Of a stretch of DNA of 64,000 bases, positions 35,401 to 50,400 are shown piece after piece. Source of the stretch: Metallyticus violacea. Lineage: Eukaryota; Arthropoda; Insecta; Mantodea; Metallyticidae. Made by a program: the position numbers and the translations under genes. The stretch is from NCBI GenBank assembly GCA_030762175.1, contig CM060831.1, forward strand, positions 4,789,001-4,853,000. Reading direction: 5' to 3'. Every line of letters starts with the position of its first letter. Position 1 is the first letter of the stretch. Under the pieces are notes generated by a model that did no database searches, was not told the origin of the DNA, and saw nothing but the letters and a program-made list of their open reading frames with translations.

Positions 35401-38400
35401 CTTGGAGAAATCTATACTGATGAACGTACAGTATAAAATATTATTTCGGCTTCCTCTATACCAGCATTTCATTGAACTATTTTTGCCTTTAATCCACTGC
35501 ACAGTGGTTACAACATGTGTGTGGTGACCTTGGTCTCTACTGGTAAAAACCACAGTCCTGTTTATATGCCCTATGATAGTGTAGCGATATTTTGCTTTTG
35601 CAATGCAAATGTCAATTTACCACAAATGTAAAAAAAAAATATATATATAAACTCTACAACAGCTGGCCCTTGTATTCCACACCTGAGCAATTTCTAGCTT
35701 ATATAACATTTTTATTTAGTATCAGAAAGTGGGGCATTCCTTGGTAGATTTTGTAAAGTTGTTTAAGATATTGGCTTTGTTTTTGTTTCTCAATTTATTA
35801 AATCCATTGAAATTCACACAAAAATCCATAAAAATAGTACTTTTCATTTTATTTGTGATTCGTTTTTGAAGATGTAAAATAACCGTAGCCAAAGTTAAGA
35901 TTACGAATTAATTAAACGTTTGTAAATAGTTTTATGTAGTTAACAATAAGAAAATAAAAACGTCTGTTTTATTCCATTTAAAATAAAATATTTGGGCAAA
36001 TTAAATTGTTATAATAACTATAGGAGTATATTTTCTGACTTGGAAATACTGTGAACTCAATATGGCCTACTAGTACATTTGAGATAATAATGTGTGTTAA
36101 GGAAAATGGGGGGGAAAAAAACAACTTAGTTTAAGTGTCGAACTCATTAGCTTCAATTTTGTGCAATATCGTAAGCACAAATTGATATTTATTCTGTATC
36201 ATATTGAGAATAACCAGAGTGAAAAGTTCTCGGAATAACCCACAGTTTGCAGCAGCAGTTTCTAAGCAATTTAATCAATTTAGAAACATTTGTGAAATAA
36301 TAAATGAAATGCTATTTGTTGCAGCGCAGACAATATCGAACATTGTGCGGAATTTAAACGGGCCATGAAAGCTTGGAAAATGACCCACGCAGCGGACGGA
36401 CGAAATCCGCCATGACATCAAAAATGATTGAAAAGGTTCTGGAGCGTCGCCAAAGGTGTCCAAAATTGTTGAAGCTCTGGGCATTTCAGAGGAAGGAAAA
36501 ACTGTGCTTGAAAAGATGGGTGCCGAGATTACTGATTCGAGATGAAAAGCAAATCTCTCAGCAAAGTTTGGACCGTTCTCGAAGAGATCCCGTCGATTTG
36601 TAACCAATGATGAAACAGGGTGCACTACTACACACTTGAAACAATACAGCAGTCTAAACAACGTCAGCATCACGATTCTCCACCCCCAAAAAGGGCAAGT
36701 GTGTATGAAACCGGCCAGGAAGATCAAGGCGTTTTTCTGCGATATCCTAATTGATTATCTTACCGCTGGAACGTAAAAATGGACGAGAAAAGAGCGGGTT
36801 TGGTAAAGAAGAACGTCATCTTTATCAAGATAATACTCGCCATTACATGTTTGTCTTTGCAATGGCGAAAATCAATGAACTAGAGTACAATTTGCTGCCA
36901 CATCCGCCTTATTCCCCTGACATGACTTCCTTCTGTTCCCTAAACTGAGAAAATTTCTTGGTGTAAAGAAATTTTCGTCCAATGAAGAACTGAAATCATA
37001 ATTTTGAGTTATATTTCGGAGGCCTGGAGGATTGCTGAACAGAGTGCATTAGTGTTTGAGAGAAACTATGTTGAAAAATTAGAACCATTTCAAAATGATA
37101 GGCCATCATTTTGTGCTTCATTTCGAGAAGCACATTTTTTTATTGTAGACTTTTTTGTCCAAATGAATGAATAAATGAAATTGTTGTTAAGAGGCACCAC
37201 AGGCGGTGGGCACTGATGATACATGAAATGAAATGATATATTGGGAAAGGATTTTTTAAGGAAGGAATCGTTCCAGGCCTAAGTTTAGGGTACCTCCCCG
37301 GTATTTGCCATTTTTGAGGACTGAAGAAAACCTGGAAAACATTTCAATCAGGGAGGACAGTCCTGGCGGAATTCGAACCCCAGATCTCCCGCTCATAATT
37401 CCGTGCCTTAACGCCCTCGGCAGATGTGGTGAATTTTTTTTTGTTCTGTTTGCTGAAAAAAGCAGCTTGTTTATTTTACTTATAACAACCAATCTAGTTA
37501 TAGTAATATATGAGAAGGCACTGAGGAACATTACTTTGGTAATGTCAGCGCCTACTGTGTTTCGGGCCGAGAACTTTCCGAACCGCATCGCAACGCTCAA
37601 ATCGAAGTTCGGACTGCCAAGCTAAGATACAATGAGCATGTAATGATATACAAATATTGGATAATGGAACGAAACATCGATTTAACTACGTGGAGGTTGT
37701 AATTGCTTTGCATGTTGCATAAACATGCAGTAAATAGGAAAACAAGTTCTTAATTACAAATGTTCCGTAGCATGTCTGTCACTGCAAGGGAAATTAAACA
37801 AACGGTTGCAAGGTGCCAAGTTTGCAGTCCTTAACATAGTGACAATTACTGTCACTCTTTGTTTTTCTTTCATTCTTCTTCCATTCATAATGGTAGTCAC
37901 TACTGAAATTTTAAACGTTATCCGTGTAGCTCAGAGTTAATTGTACGGTCTTGTAGTTGTGCGTCTCAATATTGCAGCGTATCAAACAGCCAATGTAGAA
38001 GAGAGTAAATATTTCACTTAAATTGTCTGTCTGTTATCATTACATTCAGGAGCTATCTTTTACTGACGATTTACCGATATCCGCTACGAAAGCAAAAAGT
38101 AATAGCTGGGAATCAAAACGTTTCCATTAGAAATACAGAGAGAATATTTACATTTGAAAGCTTATCGATTATAAAAAGTAATGTGAACAAAATCCGACAT
38201 GAAAGAGCGAAGAGGTGTTTGCTTCTGTGACACAGTCAAAACATCCAATTTGAGATGAAACTATGAACAATTCGAACTGCGACAGTTATAATGAGTTACA
38301 TGTACTGTAATAAATATCAGTAGCGTTTACAAAATAAACACCTCTGGGCGTGTGAATCCAGTAGTACGCAACACACAAACGACGTAAATGTGCTCCACTT

Positions 38401-41400
38401 CAACCAGTAAATAAACACCTGATTTTATGTCTAAAGATCAATGATTATTGATAATGTGAAATAGACTGAACCTTTGCAGGGCAACGTTGCAAACTATAGG
38501 ACAGGAATTAAGGCAATGCAAAATATTAAGTTGTCCAAAAAGAAATGTAAATCTAATTTGTTTGGCAATGTGATGTCACCTGCATATTGTGAGCATGTGT
38601 CAGTCGTTAATATCAGCGCACTACGAAAGCTTTGAGACACGTCAAATTGGGAGGGGGTAGACTCAATCCAACTGTTGCATCTTTTCAAAGTGCTCGCCAC
38701 CACGATCTATATGCTTATATAGTATATGTAAATAAAAAAAATACATTTACTGAGTTTTTCAGAAAAAGTTTCCTTTTGTGGGGGGAGATAGGTTTTAGCT
38801 AAAGTTTCAAAGCCCCCCCCCCAAAAAAAAAAAACAACGGAGTGATTAAATAGTTCTGTACCAATTAAGTCGTACGTTTGTACCTGTAATAGGTACTAAA
38901 AGTTTGAACAATATTTTTATTATTTACTTTTTATTCTACAAAGCTTACTGCCTAATGACTTCATTCTATATTAGGGCATGATATTACAGAGTAATTGTTA
39001 TATATTCTTCTTTTACATATATCAACACAATTTAAATTGCATATTTTAAAACTACAATACTAATACAATAACTAAACAAAATTAAAATTTCAAACAACTA
39101 AATTAAAAACCAGTACTACGCCTATTTTTAACTATAACTTGTAAAAAGAAGGTAGAAGAGTATATAAAACCCGTCCATCCATAAAGTACAATTTACTGTT
39201 CAAACATATTCACGAAGTACATTTTCAAACAGAATACGCTCCTTTTTCATCATTGTTAAAGGTTTTAAATTACAAATAGACAATACATGTAAGATATGTA
39301 AAGTGATCGATACATCGGAACATGATTCATTCGTATGCCCTAAGTACCAGTCAATTGTAGCTGAGGAAACATGGCTACTTGCAGGGAACATCATCAGAGA
39401 TCAAGATGATTTTAGGGTATTAAATGATGTAACAAGCAAAATAGTTCAATCAAATTATTAGCAATAAACCAACTGTCAGAAATCTTAGAGGATCCCAGAA
39501 TCAGAGAACACAAGAAAAATATATACAAGAAGAATCAATTCAAAAACAAGAAGGTAACACCTGAATTGGATCAGAAGAAGGAAACAGAAGAAGAGAATAT
39601 TAGTAGTCTTCGGGCGGAAAGGAAGCAGCTGAGAGAAGTAGACCGAGACTAGAGAAGGAGTAAAATATAATTGTATATAAAAAGTAGAAGAGAGAGAAAG
39701 AAAGAAAAAACACATAAAAAAACACCAAAATAACCTATGATGAAGAAAACACAGATATAAGCTTAAATATAGAAGAATATGAAGAGAAGAAAACTGTACA
39801 GTCAAGATCATAGTCCAGCATAGCTGCTGCTTGAGACCGGCAGCAACCTCATTGCTGTCCAGGTTCTGTTACGTGTTGGGGAGCGTCATCAGAAATGAAG
39901 ATTTTTAGATGTAAACTTGTTTTAAAATGTAATTGTAATTAATTAAATATGTTGACTGAATAGATTTAGTTTGAACAGCATGTTTACAAATTGTAAAATC
40001 TCTGGGTTTAAACTTTAAAAATGTGCGGCATCTTGTAAATACATTTTGTCTGGTTGCGCAAGAAGTCTACATCCCAGGAGTACAGAAATCGCGCTCGCTC
40101 CACGCCTCCAGTAAAAGCGAGCGAGTTAACAGCATGCTAATGAAACCGTTGAGCGAGCTATTTCCTTTGCGGCAGAATGTCAACCACGTCTAGAGATGGA
40201 TCACTACTTTGTCTGCACTATTCAGATAGTGTCATAGAATTCATTACTGTCTCAGGCTTAGTGATATCATTTTCCCGCTTCATGACAGTAATATCTTTAT
40301 TAAAGTAAACACATGATGCGTTTGTGTATGCATCCTACACCGTGATTACTTTGCAAAGTGAAAGACATGTCGGATACAGTCCTTTTCATCGATTGTTTTA
40401 CTCTCATCAGAAAGAAAAAGGTTCAATACTCTCAGAATGAAAACCCATGAAAAATATTTTGCAGGACCATCACATACGATATGGTCATCTAAGGAACAAC
40501 ACACATTTAAAGTGAAATTCTTAACATTACCACGATAGCATTCACCTATAATTTGATTGCATTGTAAATGAAAGGAAAAGCATGACTGGTATAGAAGTAT
40601 TAAAACTAGAATTAAATTTATGTTGTCATTCACAGGGCTTCCAGAACATGTCCTTACCGATCGCACGGTGTTTTGCATCTTGGCAGCTGGATATGTAACA
40701 ACCAGCCTCGTCTGTAATCTGACTTCGCTTGTTAAAACTGTATATAAAAATCTTACCTTATAACAAATGCTAGAAGTATCGTCCTCCCTCAGCTAAACAG
40801 ACATTATACCGGGTAAACACATTCCGATTGACACGATTTACGAGGTAGGTCCATAAGTTGCCGGCCGATCTATTTTCTAGGTATGATAAAGGCAAGAAAT
40901 ATATTTCAATTTTCAATATAGTTATTTTTATTGTAATACACTTCTCACATCTTTGAATTAACATTTCACTCCCCCCCCCCAATAGTCCGAAGTTTGTCAG
41001 GGAAATGGGAATAAACAGCATCCTGGAAATAGTCACTGGGAGCTAGATTTGGACTGTAGAATGGATAGTCGATCTCCTTGAAGCCACATTTCTACACAGC
41101 TTCCTTTGCAACAAGAGCTGTGTGCACAGGCGCGTTGACATGAAGAAGGCGCACACCACCACTCAGCTTTCCTAACCTTTTCTCTTTGATGGAAGCACGT
41201 AGTCTGTGCAGTAGGCAGGCATAGTACTCCCCATTTACTGTGGTGTTCTCTCCTTGAAGTCAATAAAGACAGTCCCAAAATATTGTGGCCAAGATCATCT
41301 TGGTTGACTGAGTGACTTTGGCCTTTAGAGGCGGTGCTTCTCCATTGATTCTCTTTTGGACAAGGGATCATAGTATCATCTCGTGTAACAATGATTTGCA

Positions 41401-44400
41401 GAACTTCTCTCTTGTTGCCACGGCAGAGCTCCAAAAATGCCTGACAACAGATGACTCGTTGCCGCTTTTAGACTGAGGAAAGAAGTCTAGGCACCCATCT
41501 TGCACTAACCTTATTCTGTTGAAATGTTCATAAATAATTCGAAGGACTGTTGTTTTAGAAAGGCCCTAACTTGCTGCTATTTCTGTTATTTTGAGCGGCC
41601 CGCCGGTCTTGCATAATTTCTCCTTCCACAAGAGCGATCGATGTTTTCATGGAGTGAGCACCTCTAAGGACCGACCTGCACGCTCTTTGTCTTCAATGTT
41701 TTCTCGATCCATTGAAAAGTTTGGCACATTCTTTACGGTAGAATATGAGGTGGATGCTTCCCCATATATACCATCCAACCGCAGTTTAATTTCATGTGGA
41801 GTAAGTTCTTCTTGTGAAGATATTAATAACAGCTGGATACTGCATTTTAAACATGTTATAATCTTCTACACATGGCATTCTTTAGTAACTATATCTGAAC
41901 AACTGAATACAACGGAGCGGAAGTTACTGCTGCAATTATTTTCATACCAGATAAGGTTTTTGTGAAGGCGATAATTCTTATCGGGAAGGCCGGAAACGTA
42001 TATATTTATCCTCATAGTTCGGCACTGTGATGTTTTTAATTTCATTTCGTATGCATTCCTTGAGTTCTTCCATTATGTGAGGATTTTTTGTACACTTTGT
42101 CCGTTAGGATACCCCACAAATAAAAAAGCACAGACTGTTACGTCTGGGAAGCGAGAGGGCACTAACCAGCACTAAACACTCCATCCACGTTCAAACACTT
42201 CCTTCCTTCCTTCATTTTACTTTGGAATCGCCAATATGATTCTCCTCTGCTGTCGACTGTAAAAATGGGGAACCATGCCTCGCCTGAAAAGAATACAAGC
42301 TGTGGGTTGATTAACCCTTCAATCACTGATGAAAGAAACCACTCACAATAGCGCAAACGTGCTACGGGATCACTTTGTCGAAGACAGTGGACACTGTACA
42401 CTTGTAATGTTTGAGTTTCATCAATTTTGTCTTAACCCCAACTTGTTGTGATAATCTCGGTAGTGATTTTGTTGACAAACGTTCAAGATTTGCACCAATT
42501 GTCTTCTGTTAAAACTGACTTCTTTGCGCGTGTTTCTTGTTTTGCATTGAACCAGATACATCAAATTTATTCACAAGATCGTGAATTGCAGCCGTGGAAG
42601 CATGGAATTACCCACAGGACTTCTATAAATTACTCATGAACGTGATGAGCGGATTCGTATTTATAATAACGTGAGTGGGTAGGAGGGCTGGCCTTATCCG
42701 AGACAGAAAACCCCTTGCGAGCGATGAGACACTTTTTGGAAGGCCGGTACTTTACACAAATGTTCTAAAACTTGGTCTTTAAATTGTTGATAGTTTCATT
42801 GTTAATAACAAACAATTGATTGCAAGATTTCGTCCCTATGTTTAGAAACTGAGCGATTTATTTGCACAAGAGGCCTTTTTACGTAACCTTTCACTGTAAA
42901 ACTTACATGAGAAAATTGAATAAGTAAAAACCTTACTGATGTTGAATTTGAAAGGCAATACATTATAATAAAATACATCATTGTTGGCCTTTAATAGTTT
43001 CGAGTTCTCTCAGAAATCTAACACGCGATATTTTTGGAAAAACTTTCAGTCAGCTGAGATATCTTTATTCCCCACTCTTGCTGTTGTCATGGGATAGCTG
43101 GACATCAAAATCAAATACTCATATTGAGAATGTAGAGATGGAATATTTTTATGGCGGTGCCACACCCGCTGGACAGATGTTGCGAAAGAAACGCCGGGGT
43201 TTATTGATATTGGCGCCAGTATGAATTGCTCAATATTCACTTGCCAGAGATCGGAAGTATTTCTTGAAATTTCTTCAGAGAGTAAATGTTGCAATTTAAG
43301 TGTTTTTATACATTTTGTTACGCTCATTGATTGGTAACAGCATTTACAAAGACCTGTAAAACTTAACACTTTGGATTTTAGAATTTATACGAGGGTATAT
43401 TGATAAGTCTGATAAATTTATTTCTCAATATAATCTCAATATATTTTATCCATCGAGTTTCCAATTTTTTATCCCCTCAGAATTTTTTTTTCTTTTGAAC
43501 CGTGCACAATACTCGTGTACAACACAGAAATTTTCTTCATTTGACGAAATTTTCTTCTCCGCCCCAAGCCATTTTTTGAGATTAAGAAAGAGAAAAAATC
43601 ACATGAGACCACAGCATGGGTGGGGAACTATTTCGAAACCCAACTTGTGCACTTTTCCCATAGCAAGGGCCTGAGGCTTGAGCAGGAGCACCGCCCTGAT
43701 GGAGGAGCACCTTTTTGGTCGCTTCTGCTTCGGCTCACTATGCAAACGTTTTAATATTAGCCAGTCACTCTTTAACCATTTTTCAAATATGATACCTTGT
43801 GAGTTCCATAACACATTGTCATATATTTTCTCGCCGACATAACTGTTTTAACTTTTTTCAATGCACTTTCATCTTCGCCAACTCTCTTTTGACTGCCGTT
43901 TTGCCTCTGGGGTGTAGTGGTGGATCCAAGTTTCGTCTCCGGTCACAAAACGACGCCAGAAGTCATTCGGATTATGCTGCAACTTTTCCAAACTCGATTT
44001 TGTAATATCCTTCCTTCAGCATTTTTGATCTGGAGTCAACAAACGCGGCACCCATCGCGGTTTCTTCATATGCAGAATATTACGTAGCTGTACTATCTGA
44101 GCAATACATACGCCCGAAAAAAATTCATTGACCCTGTTCGCGAACTGGAGTCTACGAGGCAAGTATGGACCACTAGACCACCAGGACCGACCTACGCACG
44201 CACACACGCTTTTTTACTGTCATTTTTAATGCCAAGTAAGCACAATCAATGGAGATTTGAAGATAATTTTCCAATTTTTGGGTACAACCTCCTTGGAAGT
44301 TCGGTAAAATCAGATAAATGTTTCCTTGCGGCTAATTAAACACCAGCTGTGAGGGTGGCAGTGGTTTGCATATAGACAATTCTCTCGAATGCAAATCGCG

Positions 44401-47400
44401 CTGGGATTAAGTACAGAAAAGGACTGGAAAACAATTAAAGGGCGTCGATTCTTTGTTTACACACCAGTACCTGCTCTAATGCTGTACCATATCACGCCGC
44501 TAATGGATGTGTGTGCTTGATTCACGACGCTGCACATGCAATGTTTAGTAACAAACAGTTAAACAAGTTTGTCTGTAAATAATTGGTTGTTTAAACGACC
44601 TCGTAACTAGAGCCTTTCAACACTACATATGAAGATTTATCAAGAAAAGTTTTGAGACGAAAAATGTGTCGTAAGACGCAAGTTGTAATTATTTCAAGAT
44701 GCCTTGAAAGGACCTATGGTACACTTTTTTACGGTATAGAAAAAATTAACAGTAAAAATTTCCTTTATTCAAGAATTGTATTGATATTCCTCTAAGAAAT
44801 CGAAAAATTGATTGATCTTTTTAATGGACCTAAAGTTATTCATTATTTGTATAATCGAAAAATAGTGGAATAAAATAATCGATTTACTTTACAAATGGGA
44901 ATGTGCAATCGAGTAAAATAACTATTTCTTTTCTAATGATAGGAGAGACTATTAATATAAATAAGACAATTGAACAGTTTATTACTAATTCCTTACTCCC
45001 CCGTTTTATTTTCCATTCTGTTAATTCCATACTATTCCCATTTTAATTCATACTACAGTAATCTTTTACACCTTAGTTCATTTTCTACATACGAGAGTAG
45101 GTCCATAAGTTTCCGGTTTAACCATTTTCTAGGTATGATAAAGACAAAAACTATATTTCATTTTTCAACATAGTTACCCTTTATTGTAATACACTTCTCA
45201 CATCTTTGAATTAACATTTCAATTCCCTTTCCAAAAATTAGTCCTAAGTCTTGTCTGCAAAATGAGCATAAACAGCACCCATCACTTCTTCGTTACACTT
45301 AAATTTCCTAAATTTACTTAAATTATAAATTACGAAACCTGGGGCAACTGGGCATTGCAAGTGCTATGAGGGGTTTATTTCTGTGAATGCCAAAAACAAA
45401 CACAACCATAGATTGTTACAATGTGTATGAATATTGCATTAAAACTGCTAAATATGCAATCATATGAATATGTATTAAACTCAGAAACATGAAAAATATG
45501 TACAGGGGGCGTTTAGTATTGATTTACAATAGTAGTTTTTATTACGTTATTTAATATGCAACATGATCCTCTCAAAATATACTCCAACAACCTCAATCCT
45601 GGCAACTTTATTATGACGTCAGGAAATCATTGTTTGGAAATAATGTGCCATCACCCGTGAACAGCAGCCGCGTTGTTTGCCGAATTTTTTACTCCACCGC
45701 GTGTCCTTCGCACTGTGAATAAGACACAAGATCCGGTGAATATGGCAGGTGCGGCACAACAGGGAATCAATGGAGTGGCGTAAACCTGGCGAAGCACCGC
45801 TTCTAAAGGCCAAGGTCACTCAGTCAACCAAGAAGATTATGGCCACAATCCTTTGGAACTGTGAAGGAATACTCCTTATTGACTTCAAGGAGAGAAACAC
45901 CACAGTAAATGGGGAGTACTATGCTGGCCTACTGCACAGACTACGTGCTTCTATCAAAGAGAAAAGGCGAGGAAAGCTGAGTGGTGTGTGCGCCTTCTTC
46001 ATGACAAAGCGCCTGTGCACGCAGCTGTAAAGAAATGTGACTTCAAGGCCACAGCCCAAATCTTGCTCCTAGTGACCATTTTCTCTTCTCAAAACTCAAG
46101 AAGGACCTTCGAGGAAGGAAATTTAAGTGTGACGAAGAAGTGATGTATACTGTTATGCCCATTTTGCAGACAAGACTTCTGATTATTTGGGAGGGGCGGG
46201 ATTGAGATGTTAATTCAAAGATGTGAGAAGTGTATTGCAATAATATCATTATATTTCAAAATGAAATATAATGCTTGTTTTTATCATATGGTTAGGCCGG
46301 AAACTTATGGATCTACCTTCGTACCTCAAAACAGGGACTAAACTCTCTAGATAAGCGCTCGCATGGCTCAGACAAGAGCCTTTGCGGATGATTAAGATCA
46401 CTGACGAATATGAGTGGAGAATTTGTCCCACCTGTGGAGAAGGGGAATCATGCATACTGAATGTGAAGGTACTGAGGAGGGAGAAAATACTACTACCCCT
46501 TTTAAGATCGAACAGAGGAAGATGACAATGTTTGCTGGCTGGTAAGGAAGGAGAGGAGAGCTCAGGTAACAGCTCAGATCTGAAAATGCTGATAACCGGA
46601 AGGACGGCGTTGGAATCCAGCTGTGTTATCCATATCAGATTTCTTTATATCTTTTATGTATTTTTAACATTTTTAAAAATTATTCTTTTGAAGGTTTTCT
46701 AGTGTATTATAAAAGCACGTACGATCCATTTGACTCGTACACCTGTTGAAGTTGTTTTGTATTGTACTGGTACCATTGTAATAAATACACGCCTATTACT
46801 CTGTATTATTGCTCTTGATGAGAAATGGACCAGATCATACGATCTTCAAGTTAAACGCCAAGCCAACGATATTACCAAACAAAAGTTAGCAGAACCTCTT
46901 CTAATGGGCTCTTCTTGTGTACCATTGTTATGGCTTCATACTACCTCAAGGATGTACAATATTTCCGTCATTTTTGAAGCATAAACTGAGACAGCGTCGC
47001 GAAGGAGACGGCCACACGTTTTGCAGAGTTTCCCATCATTTTGCAGGACCATGCTCGTGCCCACGTGTTACACCCAGTACCGCCGCTGGAGTGGGAAGCG
47101 ATTTTCCATCCACCATATTCACCGGACCTAAGCTGCTGTGATTATGACTTAATCTCGAAGATAAAGGAACCACTGTTGCCGAAATTCTGCAGGCATTGGA
47201 TCGCTCCATCAGAACAGACGCTGCAACAGGACTCCTACGACTTCCACATCGCTGGCAATGGATCATTACAATGCTGGTGATTACATTGAGGGACTGTAGC
47301 AGTTGCAGACATGTATTACTTTTGTATCAGTAATAAATAAATAACTTCCACTATTAAAGTTCCAACCAATTATTTTATTAAACGTTTTTCATCGCTATAG

Positions 47401-50400
47401 AATATACAGACAGGAGAAGTTTCCTACGCTCGAAGAGAGTTATTCATTTTACTAACTCAAGAAGATTTTAGTGAAAATGCAGGTGGAATTCAAGGTGCAT
47501 ACACCGGTATAAGGCCCACAGTAAATCATGACAGTGTCACTAAATAAAGCGCGCTTGAGTGTCTACAGGTATGTTTTGATCACGAGTGCGAGAGCTAATT
47601 GGGATGGAGAACAGTTCCTATGCCATCAAAGCCATGTTATTTCTATAGCCGTCTACGCTTCCTTTCCAGTGAGGGATACCAATCATTTCTATCGCTGTAT
47701 AATTTCCTTCCCAGCAGAGAGGATTAGTCTAGCGACAAAGTCCTGTAGAGAGTTCGAATTCGATGCCCCACTAGTGTACTCTAGTCATACAACTGTCTAT
47801 CATCTAACATATGCGTAGTTTAATCCCCTTGGGGGACTGGCGGAGTTGTAAGTGAGGAAAAAACTGTCACAGTAGAACATAAAATACTGTGCTTCGCTAC
47901 AGAATACCGCCCTTGGTTACGCTTATAGAGAAACAAGTAGTAACAAAATAGAGGGTGGGGGGGGGGAATCACCCGGGACGTTCAATTAAAATTGTGACTT
48001 TATAGCTACATATACATCATTTAAAATATTTTTAATTTTTCAATGCAACCCCCTCCTTGTAGTTCATTGGCAACATCGATTGGATGGCATTTTACTTATT
48101 TTTCGTAAGTAAACTTCATTCTTACAACATACTCCTTCAAGGGTTCAAATATCCGTCGGAGCATCCGTCTATTATCTGCACTGTATGAGCTATGGTAGTT
48201 GGTCGAGCATTATCCTGTAGGAAGTAGGCAGAGATGTATATATGTTTTAATTGGGCTGACGAGAAAACGTGGGTAGCATCTAGATTGAAAAACCAAGGTT
48301 ATGAAATTATTGCATTATAACAAGTGAAAAGCCGACCTTTATCATTACTGCGGAGCTTACCTACGGGTATGTACGAAGTTTGAATTCTTTTCCTTCAATT
48401 AATTTTTTGGTATTTTTAGTTGTGTAATTCTGTTCATTTTACACGAAGGGTGTTCTAAAAGTTATCCGCCTGACCTTCAGTTAGTCCAACGACTTTCCAA
48501 ATTTTTAATACCCTCAGTATAAGATTTGTCCAAGTATCTCAGGTTCAACCTCATCATTTGATGTGAATCTGCATTCACCCAGCCATTTCTTCAAGTTTGG
48601 GAACAAAAAGTAGTCACTGGGAGTCAAATCCGGAGAATATGGCGGATGTGGAAGTACTTGGAAGCGAAGTTGATGCAGTTTTGCAGCAACAATCTCAGAA
48701 GTGTGTGAAGGCGCATTATTGGGATGAAAGGGAACTTTCTTTTTTGCAAGGTGTGAACGTTTATAGCATCCTTCAGTTGGTCCAGTAGTGAAGCGTAACA
48801 CTCCTCGATGATGGTTCTGCTTTTCTGGAGATAATCTACGAGCACCACACCACGGAAGTCTCAGAAAATGTAGCCTTGACTTTTCCTGCAGATGAAACCG
48901 TTTTTACTTTCTTTGGTGCACTTCCATCTGTTGCCACCCACTATTTAGACTGCTCCTTCGTCTCTGGCGTGTAGTGGTGAATCCATGTTTCATCTATTGT
49001 TATGAAACGTCAGAGAAACTCACTGGAATGGCGTTTGAACAAATCTAAACACTCTTGCGAAATGAACATTCGAATGCGTTTTTGATTTTATCATTTTTCC
49101 AGTTGACTAAACAGTCCTCACCTTCTTTGGCGCGCTCTCACCAGCCTTTCACCTGACAAGTTTCATCCACAGTAATTAATCGGCGGACACTGTGTTGAAG
49201 TGTTCTTACATTTTTCCAATGATTTCCTTTGTGGTGATCTCAACTGGGCGGCCGGAGCGTGCTTTTAAACTCATCCATCCAGAAATAAACGCTCTTCAAT
49301 GACTGTACAGAGTCCGCAAGAACTTCACCCAATTCTACTTTGATCTGTTTTGCAGTCCATCCTTTTAAATATAATTGTTTAATAACAGCACGAAACTTGT
49401 TGTTTTTTTACATTTTCTACGGCACATGGCCACTTCAGATACCTGTCAACGATCACACATGACTGAAAATTTGTGTAAAACCGTTACAGGAATCACTCTT
49501 ACCAACAATTATGCCAGTTAACAAAATTTTCCGCCATTTCATAGAAATTTACCAGAATTATCAAACAACCCTCATATAACTAACAGTAATGTTTTATTGA
49601 TGAAAGTGAACGACAGCCTGTAGCTCCAAGGATTATTTATATGTATGAAAACATTGGGTACTTTAGTTTGGAGAAGAGATGCAGATCTGCAGGATGGTCA
49701 AGTACCTCTCAACACCTGAAACTCATTCAGATGGATTCATGCCTATCTCAGAAACCAACTTCATCGCCTATCCACCTTCAGCATGTTGGATCAATTATAT
49801 GTGATGTGCTGCAGTTTCAAAGCGACTTGCAAGTGGCGCGTCCTCCACCTTACCACGACCTTGCCTAAACGCAGACATGAACTTTGTAATTCGATGGCAA
49901 TGCACCAATGTCACACGTTTTCCGTTCTTCCATGCCTGTGGTGTACGGTGCTCTTTGACTAGAGCTTCGTTCATCCCCTTCCTGCCTCCTTAGGGTAACA
50001 GGATCGCTTTCTGGTCGGACATAAGAAAGTTTAATAAGATTTCTTATTAAGTGCAAAGTCTGGTGTACGGTAATGAAGTTTGTCCTAGTGGCTGAATGTC
50101 ATTGTGTGAGTCTTATACGAGAAGTGCTCTAAAAGTTCTCTTCCTAACTCAGAGATGTCGTCAAGATGGCCAAATTACTGTAAAAGTTGATCGTTTAGAT
50201 AGCGTACTGCAGTGTAGTCACTTGTTTGTGACGATCGTGTAAACATTTGCTACAAAATTATTAAAACTAAAATACGTACTGTGATAAAGTACTTAGTTTT
50301 GAAGGGTTTAACCCCAGTAGAAATACAAAATGAGTTAGATTGCACGTTAAAGGATTCTTCCCCTTCGTTTTTGACGGTTAAAAACTGAGCTGCTGAGTTT

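Noticed and set aside
43046..43369. 107-codon minus-strand frame as a gene or hidden Mip exon
   Set aside because: It has no W(X6)W-GKR motif, no recognisable domain and no suitable splice context. It lies in transposon-rich intron sequence.
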